Below are positions 7,315 to 13,478 of a DNA stretch of 13,478 nt, one piece after another (positions within the stretch are counted from its first letter, which is position 1; each line of letters opens with the position of its first letter). The notes below the pieces were generated by a model. It was not told where the DNA came from. It saw only the letters and a program-made list of their open reading frames with translations, and did no database searches. This stretch comes from C7867-002 sp964637485 (GTDB taxonomy: Bacteria > Patescibacteriota > Minisyncoccia > Phycocordibacterales > PALSA-1337): contig CAZWUU010000019.1 of the NCBI GenBank assembly GCA_964637485.1, positions 1 to 13,478 on the forward strand, given 5' to 3'. The translations under genes and the position numbers were made by a program.

Positions 7315-7791
7315 TTATTTTATGGATGTGACCGTGTATTCCACAGCACCCTTCGGAGTCACCACATTTACCACATCGCCTTTTTTCCTGCCGAGCAATG
7401 ATCGTCCCAAAGGAGAGAGGTTTGAAATCTTTCCGTGGGCCATATCGGCTTCTTCAGATCCAACAATAGTATAAACGTAGGATTTATTATCGCCTTTCTT
7501 ATTGATCCAGAATGTGGTTCCCATTGTTATAACATCTCTCCCACCAGTACCGCCTTCTGTTATAAGTGAGGAATTCTTTAGCAAATCTTCCAGTTTCCTT
7601 ATACGATCTTCTACCTCCGCCTGTTCTTCGCGAGCCGCATGATATTCCGCATTTTCAGATAAATCACCTAGTTTCTTGGCATATTCTAGGTGTTCTGCGA
7701 CCTCTTTTCTCCTTTCTGATTTCAGATGTTCTAATTCCTTCTGAAGCTCACTAAACTTCTCCGCGCTCAAGTACTGGGTTTCAATAGACAT
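7315..7791 (-). CDS. greA: Transcription elongation factor GreA
   Basis: GreA enters the secondary channel of RNA polymerase and stimulates cleavage of the backtracked transcript. The 158-residue length matches the family. The N-terminal coiled-coil hairpin spans about residues 8-75, with the acidic tip GDLSENAEYHAAREEQ (42-57), where D43, E46 and E49 lie in the position of the catalytic acidic residues. The C-terminal FKBP-like domain includes GKISNLSPLGRSLLGRKKGD (120-139). An extended -10 promoter lies about 30 bp upstream, so greA heads a two-gene unit with lysS. No Shine-Dalgarno is seen before the ATG. Confidence 0.97.
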   Translation of the reverse strand: MSIETQYLSAEKFSELQKELEHLKSERRKEVAEHLEYAKKLGDLSENAEYHAAREEQAEVEDRIRKLEDLLKNSSLITEGGTGGRDVITMGTTFWINKKGDNKSYVYTIVGSEEADMAHGKISNLSPLGRSLLGRKKGDVVNVVTPKGAVEYTVTSIK

Positions 7792-7821
7792 ATGTTTGAG
7801 TATAAATTAAAAAGTGCCAAT

Positions 7822-7830
7822 AATATAGCA
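7822..7830 (-). promoter_or_regulatory. Extended -10 promoter for greA-lysS
   Basis: The minus strand reads TGCTATATT, a TGn extension followed by a -10 hexamer one base from TATAAT. No clear -35 is seen, as is usual for extended -10 promoters. Transcription would begin near 7815, giving a leader of about 25 bases before the greA ATG. Confidence 0.5.
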
Positions 7831-7846
7831 TAAACGCTGGAATTTT

Positions 7847-7887
7847 GGTAGAAATGCCAGAATTACTCTCAATCTAGACATTCTACC
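7847..7887. repeat. Inverted repeat at the end of plsC
   Basis: GGTAGAA (7847-7853) pairs with TTCTACC (7881-7887), 7 bp around a 27-base loop. The right arm overlaps the plsC stop codon (7883-7885). No T-run follows on the minus strand, so it is not a standard terminator; it could protect the 3' end of the transcript or be chance. Confidence 0.3.
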
Positions 7888-8554
7888 CCGGAGTCAGCTT
7901 TCTTATAACCTCCATTATTTCCTGCGCTTTCGATTTGCACTCTTCGGCAGTTAACAAAGCTGGTCCGCACATATCATAAATCGGGGCTCCAAATGATATA
8001 GAGAGATGAATTTTGCCAGTGAAAAATAGTCCGGCCTTCATATCGTACGTACCGACCAATCTAACGGGCACAATTGGCTTTTTTGTAGCATTCGAGAGAT
8101 AAACCACTCCGCCCTTGCCCTCGTGTATTCGTCCATCTGGCGTTCTTCTGCCTTCAGGAAATATGCAAAGATTTCCACCGTCATTCAATATGCGTGTCTG
8201 ATTCTTTAACGATTCTTCATAATTATGTAACCCCGCCCTGACCGGATAACTGCCCCATGCTTTGAAAAACAAGCCCCCGTAAAATATCTGTCTCCATCCT
8301 GAATTCACATAAAATGATTTCTCCCTTGAAGTATAGAATATCGGAGAAAATCTAGAGAAAAATGGCAACACTCCCGGAATCGGAAAAACGTCGAATTCGC
8401 TGGCGTGGTTTACAGCAAATATTACATTAGTTTTTAACCCCGCCAGATGTTCCATTCCGGAAACCTTCATATGCCCGAAACGAAACAAAAGTATTCTGGT
8501 AGGTATCCAGATCAATTTCTGCAAGACTAATGGGCTTATAAAATACAGTTTCAT
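7883..8554 (-). CDS. plsC: 1-acyl-sn-glycerol-3-phosphate acyltransferase family protein (PlsC-like)
   Basis: A membrane-associated acyltransferase of the LPLAT family, which puts the second acyl chain on lysophosphatidic acid. The 223-residue protein carries the catalytic H-x4-D motif as NHASEFD (H50, D55), the glycerol-phosphate-binding region around FPEGRR (132-137), and the P-V-R turn (P163-R165). A hydrophobic N-terminal segment (about 1-26) probably attaches it to the membrane. Its ATG overlaps the tatD TGA in ATGA (8554-8551), so translation is coupled. No other lipid-synthesis gene is in the window, so the acyl donor and exact acceptor are open; it could serve lysophospholipid salvage. 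Family assignment is strong, precise substrate less so. Confidence 0.88.
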   Translation of the reverse strand: MKLYFISPLVLQKLIWIPTRILLFRFGHMKVSGMEHLAGLKTNVIFAVNHASEFDVFPIPGVLPFFSRFSPIFYTSREKSFYVNSGWRQIFYGGLFFKAWGSYPVRAGLHNYEESLKNQTRILNDGGNLCIFPEGRRTPDGRIHEGKGGVVYLSNATKKPIVPVRLVGTYDMKAGLFFTGKIHLSISFGAPIYDMCGPALLTAEECKSKAQEIMEVIRKLTPG

Positions 8555-9381
8555 GAATTGAGATTTATGCTAAACAAGGACTCGGCATTTCTCATTAATT
8601 GCTTCTCTACTTGTTCAAGTGGCATTTTCTTTATTTCTGCTATTTTTTCTACGACTCTCTCCACAAACGCAGGTTCATTCCTCTTGCCTCTGTGTGGCAC
8701 CGGAGCAACATAAGGACTATCAGTCTCTGCATGCATCATATCGATAGGCACGTATTCGACCAGTTCTTTGTATTGCTTAGCGAATGTTATGACCCCAGAA
8801 AATGACATGGTAAAGCCAATATCTAAAAACTTTTTTGCATCTTCGATGGTTCCAGCGAAAAAATGTGAGTTGCCCCTTACCGTTGCATGTATCCTAAGAA
8901 TTTCATGAGCATCCGCATACGCACCCCTGATATGTAGCATGAGAGGCTTACCGACCTTGTTCGCTAGCTGTATTTGGGCTATGAAGTCCTTCTTCTGCTT
9001 TTCCTTACTATCATCTGCACACCTGAAATATTCTAGCCCGCACTCTCCGACTCCAACGGCCTTAGGATCCTTCAATAATTCCTCGTACTTATTCGAGTCG
9101 AAATCCTCTCCGGATTGTACAAATTCCTGGCCTTTCTCTCCAAGTTCACTCGCCTCCAAAGTCGATGGACCGGTATGAGTCGGGTGAAGACCGACTATCG
9201 CATATACGCCCGAATCATATTTCTTTGCCAGATTGAGAGCTGACACCGACGTTTCATATTGAGTACCGACATTTATAAATGCCGTGCCGGACTCAAAAGC
9301 TCTCTTTACAACACCGTCTCTATCCGCATCATAAGCGGAAAAATTTACATGTGAATGAATGTCTATTCGTTTCCAGTTCAC
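8551..9381 (-). CDS. tatD: TatD-family metal-dependent hydrolase (DNase-like)
   Basis: TatD proteins are TIM-barrel metal-dependent hydrolases with 3'-5' exonuclease activity. The 276-residue protein shows the metal-ligand set: H9 and H11 in IDIHSHVN, E113 in GVGECGLEY, H150 in LMLHIRG, H173 in GNSHFFAG and D221 in ETDSPYVAPVPHRGKRNEP, the last being a family signature. Residues 71-104 look like a modest acidic insertion between the GLHP strand and the GVGE motif. Translation begins at GTG (9381-9379), two bases after the stop of the upstream repeat protein (TAA, 9385-9383). The gene overlaps plsC by 4 bp. The family is secure; the cellular substrate is not shown by the sequence. Confidence 0.93.
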   Translation of the reverse strand: MNWKRIDIHSHVNFSAYDADRDGVVKRAFESGTAFINVGTQYETSVSALNLAKKYDSGVYAIVGLHPTHTGPSTLEASELGEKGQEFVQSGEDFDSNKYEELLKDPKAVGVGECGLEYFRCADDSKEKQKKDFIAQIQLANKVGKPLMLHIRGAYADAHEILRIHATVRGNSHFFAGTIEDAKKFLDIGFTMSFSGVITFAKQYKELVEYVPIDMMHAETDSPYVAPVPHRGKRNEPAFVERVVEKIAEIKKMPLEQVEKQLMRNAESLFSINLNS

Positions 9382-9382
9382 G

Positions 9383-10609
9383 TTATCTTTCTGACTCTTC
9401 CGAAGTATTTACACGCAATGTGGCTATATAGTCTCTTCTCGGATTTGTTCCGCTCATACAGCTCACATTGAATTGATACACGCCAGTATCTACAGGATCA
9501 CCTACCACACCAGCAAATAAGCCGGGCCCGCCACTGCCATTTCCCAATTGTCCAGACCAAGTCCTGGTGCCAGAACCTTCATCGTCATTCAGATCATGTG
9601 TTGACCAATTTACCCAGCTAGCAGTAGTTCCATCCACTATTCCTGGTCCATTACTTATGGAAGGTACGCAGTCGTAATCATCAGTTAACGAGATATCCCA
9701 AACAAGAGCAAAAGGATCGGTTTGCTTCACAGATACTGCACCAGCGGTTGCTGTACCGACAGTTTTACCGATTCTTACGTAATTACCGCCCGCACCGCCG
9801 GCCACAGTGACATTTCCGCAATTGGCGACCGCACTATAAGTACTCAAGCTGTCTCTAGCTGCCAACAACGGTCCTGGTCCGGAAGAATTGTAAACCACTG
9901 GTATCGGATTCGGGTCAGTATAAAAACCTAGTGTTATTGGATTCGGTGGATCCCATTCATAGCCGTAAGGAGCAGTTCCCCCTGATGCTGACGCACTAAA
10001 CCTTACTGTAGAGCCTGCAGGAATATTGATCACGGGGTCAAGCGGCGTGCACGTAGCCGTCACTACAGGACCACCCACCGGAGGCAAACTGACAGAATCT
10101 ACTCCCACATTAAAGCTTATCCAACCTGTTCCTGACTCCGTCGCTTTATCACCTCCCCACGCATAACCTTTAAAAACATCGTTGATTGTATCGAATGTTA
10201 CACCACCGTTTCCGGTCAGGTCAGGAGAACTATATCCAACATCAGAAAGAGATATGCAACCCTCTTCACCATTTCCATACGCCATGGCGTATGCCCAGCC
10301 CAAAACAGCACCGGTAGTAGGGTTTAGCATCGCTGTGCGAGAAATATCACAACTAGCCGGAACGTCGGCGGCGTTGAAACTGATCCAACCGAGATGTTCT
10401 GACCATGCGTAACCAGTGATAAGTCCCGATCCCATATCCACTGATACCTTATATGGCGATCCGCCTGCTCCTGCATCTGCTGAATTGAAACTGATCCAAC
10501 CGAAGGTTTCGGACCAGGCCCAACCGCTGAGATCTTCAGCGTGAACTGATTGAGCGCTAACAAAAAACATTGAAAATGCAAAACAAGCGAGAATAATTTT
10601 TCTTAACAT
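9383..10609 (-). CDS. Secreted surface protein with GYAWSxxxGWISF repeats and two Ig/PKD-like domains
   Basis: Function unknown. In 408 residues there is a Sec signal peptide (1-24, basic start, hydrophobic core, cleavage after VHA). Four related units of 37-44 residues follow, with cores GWAWSETFGWISFN (29-42), GYAWSEHLGWISFN (66-79), a degenerate GWAYAMAYGNGEEGCISL (104-121) and GYAWGGDKATESGTGWISFN (148-167); each of the last three is preceded by a short strand and a turn. Residues about 183-270 resemble a PKD/Ig fold (PAGSTVRFSASASGG, GYEWD), with C187 and C264 placed to form a disulfide; residues 292-401 look like a second such domain with C313 and C384. There is no LPXTG motif or C-terminal membrane helix, so it may be released or held non-covalently. 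I know similar repeats from predicted secreted Parcubacterial proteins. It lies 54 bp after valS and abuts tatD. Confidence 0.8.
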   Translation of the reverse strand: MLRKIILACFAFSMFFVSAQSVHAEDLSGWAWSETFGWISFNSADAGAGGSPYKVSVDMGSGLITGYAWSEHLGWISFNAADVPASCDISRTAMLNPTTGAVLGWAYAMAYGNGEEGCISLSDVGYSSPDLTGNGGVTFDTINDVFKGYAWGGDKATESGTGWISFNVGVDSVSLPPVGGPVVTATCTPLDPVINIPAGSTVRFSASASGGTAPYGYEWDPPNPITLGFYTDPNPIPVVYNSSGPGPLLAARDSLSTYSAVANCGNVTVAGGAGGNYVRIGKTVGTATAGAVSVKQTDPFALVWDISLTDDYDCVPSISNGPGIVDGTTASWVNWSTHDLNDDEGSGTRTWSGQLGNGSGGPGLFAGVVGDPVDTGVYQFNVSCMSGTNPRRDYIATLRVNTSEESER

Positions 10610-10663
10610 TAGCCTAATTTTACCTTATATGTGAGTTACAAACGATGATGTATGTGGATAATG

Positions 10664-12886
10664 CTATTCCCTTGGCCACTGTGTAACCATAAGCATGCTG
10701 GAACTGCCATCTGACATATATTGCCATATTTCTTCGGTTACAAACGGCATAAACGGATGTAGCATTTTTACAAAATCCGTAAATATCATCCTCAAAAGAT
10801 TGCTTCTGCTTTCCTGCAACTTTACCCAATCAGCAGATCGACCCTTATCAGTCGGCGAAATGATGGGCTTAGATTCCTCTATGATTTTATCGGCGAATTC
10901 ATGCCAGACATAGTGATAGAGCTTTTCCGCTACGAGATAATATTTATATTCATCCATCTCCTTGGTTAATTCCTTCTTGAGAGCGATGAATCCATCCAAT
11001 ATTTTTTGATCTGATTCAACCAGCGGAGCATCAGTCCTACTTCCTACATATAGTTGGATAAATTTAGCTATATTCCACAGCTTATTGGCAAACAATTTAT
11101 AGGCGCGTATCTTATTTTCATCTATTTTACTGTCGCTTCCGGGTCCCACGCCGACGACGAGCGACATTCTGACTGCATCAGCGCCATATTTTTTGATCAT
11201 ATCTATAGGATCGATGTTATTACCGAGAGATTTGCTGATCTTCCTGCCTTTTGTATCTCGCACGAGTCCGTGCAAATAAACCGTTTTAAAAGGAACTTCG
11301 CCCAATAAATATGTACTCATGAGAATCATTCTGGCTACCCAGAAAAACAATATGTCCGAACACGTCTCCAATACCGTAGTCGGATGATACATTCTTTGCT
11401 TATTGAATTTATCCTGATCTGGCCAGCCCAAAGTAGAAAATGTCCACAAACCCGAAGAAAACCAGGTATCCAGGGTGTCTTCGTCTTGTTTCCATTCGCT
11501 ACCCTTCGGTGGATTTACATCGCAATATATCTCGTCCCCCTTATACCACACCGGTATTCGATGCCCGTACCATATCTGCCTAGATATGCACCAATCTCGT
11601 AGATTATCTATCCAGTGAAAATATATTTTTTCAAACCTGTCAGGTATCATCCTGGTCTGCCCTTCGGATACCGCTTTCTTCATGAGTTCCTTAAGAGATG
11701 TTTTCTCTTTTGTCACAGAATGTGTGAATGGTTTGTCCACCGCAACGAACCACTGCAGTTTTGGCAATGGCTCTATGACTCCTCCTGTCCTTTGTGCCAG
11801 ACTGATATTGTGTTCTATATCCTCTTCCTTTTCTAGAAGGTTATTTTCTTTCAGCCAATTGACGACACCCTCTCTGGCTTCAGCGGTCTTCTTGCCTTTT
11901 ACGCTTTCGATTCCTACCATCATCTTTGCATGCTCATCGATGACTTGTTTTGTTGGCAGATTATTCTTTCTGGCCATTTCCCAGTCCACAGCACTGTGCG
12001 CAGGGGTCACTCCCAAAGCACCTGTTCCAAATGTCATTTCTACTCCTTGGTCGGATATGACTTTCAGATTGATTTTTTCTCCGGCAAAGTCTGCCGTATA
12101 ACTCTTGCCTATATATTTCTTATATCGCTCATCATCGGGATTCACTGCTATGGCGGTATCTCCGAGTTTTGTTTCTGGTCGTGTAGTAGAAATTGAAATG
12201 GGAATCTCTTTTGAATACTTGAATGTATACAATTTTGTCTTCCGCGTCTCATATTCTATCTCATCATCTGAAATGGTTGTCTGACCCTTCGGATCCCAAT
12301 TGACCACCCTATGCCCTCTATATATAAGCCCATCATCGTACATGCGCTTAAATGCCGTTCTCACAGCCAGATTTCTTTCATCATCCAGAGTGAATGCGAG
12401 ACGCGACCAATCGAGCGATGCTCCCATCTTGCGCATCTGTTCCAGAATTATTTTTCTGGTGACATCGACGTGAGTTTCGATTCTAGAAAGAAGCTTTTCG
12501 CGACCTAGATCATATCTGGATTTACCCTCCTTTTTTGAAATGTCCTTCTCAACCACCGCCTGCGTCGCTATGGCCGCATGATCAGTGCCAGGTATCCAGA
12601 GAGTTTTCTTTCCTGACATTCTGGCATATCGCGTCATGATGTCCTCAATGTCCAGCATGAGAGCAGATCCCATATGCAGTATTCCGGTAACATTCGGAGG
12701 CGGCAGAACCATAGAAAAAGTTTCTGCCTGCTTATAAGTCGGGGGCAATCCATCAGGATTGAAATACCCGCTCTTTTCCCACTTTTCATATATTCGATCC
12801 TCTGTAGCACCAGGATCATATGGCTTCGAAAAAACGTCAGGTGGTTTTGTGGCCAAGTCACTCTTGTATTTCTCTTCCTTATTCAT
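10664..12886 (-). CDS. valS: Valyl-tRNA synthetase lacking the usual C-terminal arm
   Basis: ValS charges tRNA-Val and hydrolyses mischarged Thr-tRNA. Numbering from the chosen ATG (12886-12884; 740 residues), the class I motifs are HMGS (71-74, after PPPNVTG) and KISKS (549-553). The CP1 editing domain has TTRPET (234-239) and GTGALGVTPAHSAVD (287-301), with serine where the first aspartate of P-A-H-D is common. The anticodon-binding helical bundle runs from about 597 and ends in FVTEEIWQ (715-722). The protein then stops soon after QWP, whereas E. coli ValS (951 residues) continues through a C-terminal coiled-coil arm. A GTG farther upstream (12916) would extend the frame into the hairpin terminator, so I prefer the ATG. 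No Shine-Dalgarno is visible. Identity is secure. Confidence 0.95.
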   Translation of the reverse strand: MNKEEKYKSDLATKPPDVFSKPYDPGATEDRIYEKWEKSGYFNPDGLPPTYKQAETFSMVLPPPNVTGILHMGSALMLDIEDIMTRYARMSGKKTLWIPGTDHAAIATQAVVEKDISKKEGKSRYDLGREKLLSRIETHVDVTRKIILEQMRKMGASLDWSRLAFTLDDERNLAVRTAFKRMYDDGLIYRGHRVVNWDPKGQTTISDDEIEYETRKTKLYTFKYSKEIPISISTTRPETKLGDTAIAVNPDDERYKKYIGKSYTADFAGEKINLKVISDQGVEMTFGTGALGVTPAHSAVDWEMARKNNLPTKQVIDEHAKMMVGIESVKGKKTAEAREGVVNWLKENNLLEKEEDIEHNISLAQRTGGVIEPLPKLQWFVAVDKPFTHSVTKEKTSLKELMKKAVSEGQTRMIPDRFEKIYFHWIDNLRDWCISRQIWYGHRIPVWYKGDEIYCDVNPPKGSEWKQDEDTLDTWFSSGLWTFSTLGWPDQDKFNKQRMYHPTTVLETCSDILFFWVARMILMSTYLLGEVPFKTVYLHGLVRDTKGRKISKSLGNNIDPIDMIKKYGADAVRMSLVVGVGPGSDSKIDENKIRAYKLFANKLWNIAKFIQLYVGSRTDAPLVESDQKILDGFIALKKELTKEMDEYKYYLVAEKLYHYVWHEFADKIIEESKPIISPTDKGRSADWVKLQESRSNLLRMIFTDFVKMLHPFMPFVTEEIWQYMSDGSSSMLMVTQWPRE

Positions 12887-12909
12887 GTCGGAAAGTCTAG
12901 CAGAAATAC

Positions 12910-12935
12910 AAAACACCGGCCATAGCCGGTGTTTT
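12910..12935 (-). terminator. Strong hairpin terminator (perfect 11-bp stem)
   Basis: AAAACACCGGC (12910-12920) and GCCGGTGTTTT (12925-12935) are exact reverse complements around a 4-base loop, giving a GC-rich stem with A and T tails that can end transcripts in either direction. It follows the tyrosine-rich gene by about 20 bp and lies only 23 bp before the valS ATG. A separate 13-bp palindrome, AAGGACTGTCCTT, sits beside it at 12937-12949. Confidence 0.9.
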
Positions 12936-12954
12936 GAAGGACTGTCCTTAATGA

Positions 12955-13341
12955 TTACCTATACCATCCATAACTGTATGATGGATAGTAATATCCAGCT
13001 GATCTGTTGTAGGGATAGAATGCCTGATTATATTGGTATGGCTGTGTAGGATAATTGCTGTATGAGTAATTGTATCCGTAACCATAACCGTAGCTATATC
13101 CGTAACTACCATAAGTGGTGTTATAAGGATAAGAAGAATATCCCGGATTTGGCACATAGCTAGGATAGCAATATGTGCTGGAGAAACGATTTGGATAATA
13201 AACATCATACGTAGGACAACCGCCAGCGACATTGAAAAAGCCACCAGCATTGGCAACGCTAGATGTAAATCCGAAGACCGCTACCAGAACGGTGACCACA
13301 AAAGCGCTTGAAATAAGGATTTTTTTCATGTTATTGATCAT
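12955..13341 (-). CDS. Small secreted tyrosine-rich low-complexity protein
   Basis: I do not recognise a family. The 128-residue protein has a classical signal peptide (MKKILISS, a hydrophobic core, cleavage after ANA at about residue 32). Translation may begin at M1 (13341) or at M5 (13329), where MKKI is the more typical opening. The predicted mature part has 96 residues, 29 of them tyrosine (about 30%), arranged with Gly, Ser, Asn and Pro in runs such as YGYSYGYGYGYNYSYS (80-95). It has no lysine, one aspartate and three arginines, and only two cysteines (C42, C58), which could form one disulfide. Such composition suits an exported structural, adhesive or self-assembling polypeptide, but this is inference from composition alone. 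The gene has its own strong promoter and terminator, implying an independently controlled, possibly abundant product. Confidence 0.8.
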   Translation of the reverse strand: MINNMKKILISSAFVVTVLVAVFGFTSSVANAGGFFNVAGGCPTYDVYYPNRFSSTYCYPSYVPNPGYSSYPYNTTYGSYGYSYGYGYGYNYSYSNYPTQPYQYNQAFYPYNRSAGYYYPSYSYGWYR

Positions 13342-13342
13342 G

Positions 13343-13384
13343 ATTTATAGCTAATAAACGTATATACAAACTGTATTTATAGCT
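13343..13384. repeat. Direct repeat in the leader of the tyrosine-rich gene
   Basis: ATTTATAGCT occurs exactly twice (13343-13352 and 13375-13384), 32 bp apart, or about three helical turns. Both copies lie between the predicted transcription start and the start codon, where a regulator could bind DNA or RNA. The region is AT-rich, so chance is possible. Confidence 0.4.
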
Positions 13385-13389
13385 TTGAG

Positions 13390-13418
13390 ATAATATATCT
13401 TATATCTTGTGTTGTCAA
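13390..13418 (-). promoter_or_regulatory. Sigma70-type promoter of the tyrosine-rich gene
   Basis: On the minus strand a perfect -35, TTGACA (13418-13413), is followed by a 17-bp spacer and the -10 TATTAT (13395-13390). Transcription would start near 13383, giving a leader of about 40 bases. This is the best promoter match in the window. Confidence 0.85.
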
Positions 13419-13444
13419 GGGTACGTAATGGTTCAATACCTTGG

Positions 13445-13462
13445 AATCACCCCAGTGTGATT
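13445..13462. repeat. Small inverted repeat near the right edge
   Basis: AATCAC (13445-13450) and GTGATT (13457-13462) are reverse complements around CCCAGT. There is no T-run on the minus strand and only a short one on the plus strand, so a terminator for an off-window gene is possible but not shown. The rest of 13419-13478 holds no recognisable gene. Confidence 0.3.
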
Positions 13463-13478
13463 TAAGCTATGAAGATGC

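Noticed and set aside
10324..10581. Alternative minus-strand frame of 85 codons within the repeat protein
   Set aside because: The main frame there encodes the signal peptide and the repeated GWISF units; the alternative has no domain features.
9383..10609. Mobile element or CRISPR-like repeats at the four repeat units
   Set aside because: The DNA similarity follows the protein repeat in frame, with degenerate units and variable spacing of 37-44 codons; there are no identical direct repeats with unique spacers.
10653..10661. Single perfect DnaA box (TTATCCACA on the minus strand) near the end of valS, as a replication origin
   Set aside because: There is one isolated box, no cluster, no AT-rich unwinding element and no dnaA or dnaN nearby.
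11682..12101. Plus-strand open frame of 139 codons opposite valS
   Set aside because: It is antisense to a conserved valS region with intact motifs and has no recognisable domain, so it is a shadow frame. The other plus-strand frames were rejected for the same reason.

Overview
The window looks like a stretch of a small, gene-dense bacterial genome of the Candidate Phyla Radiation (Patescibacteria, most like Parcubacteria). This is inferred from several things seen together: compact or domain-trimmed versions of housekeeping enzymes (MurF, ValS), a secreted protein with the G-[YW]-A-W-S-x-x-x-G-W-I-S-F repeat I associate with Parcubacteria, very short intergenic gaps, and start codons mostly without a Shine-Dalgarno motif. 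TGA, TAG and TAA all end genes here, so the standard bacterial code applies and the TGA-as-glycine code of Gracilibacteria/SR1 does not. All twelve genes lie on the minus strand, so transcription runs from the right end to the left.

Right end (about 13478-12887): a monocistronic gene for a small secreted tyrosine-rich protein. It has a textbook sigma70-type promoter upstream (13390-13418) and a perfect 11-bp hairpin terminator downstream (12910-12935). Next comes a mostly translation and metabolism cluster (12886-7883): valS (lacking the usual C-terminal arm), a secreted repeat/Ig-like surface protein, tatD and plsC, the last three nearly touching. greA-lysS follows (7791-5855) with its own extended -10 promoter and a terminator.

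Left half (5760-152): a compact dcw (division and cell wall) operon, mraZ-rsmH-ftsL-like-ftsI-murF, followed immediately by a Methyltransf_24-type SAM methyltransferase that is not a normal dcw member. The mraZ leader contains GTGG/TGGG direct repeats at helical spacing that match the known kind of MraZ operator, and two near-consensus DnaA-box-like repeats lie just upstream. MraZ would set operon output, RsmH modifies 16S rRNA, the FtsL-like protein and FtsI act at the septum, and MurF makes the last cytoplasmic peptide-bond addition to the peptidoglycan precursor.

I see no CRISPR array, insertion sequence, phage module or RNA gene. The most unusual items are the tyrosine-rich secreted protein, the repeat-containing surface protein inside the housekeeping cluster, the mraZ control region, the domain-trimmed MurF and ValS, and the methyltransferase flanked by a 15-bp direct repeat.
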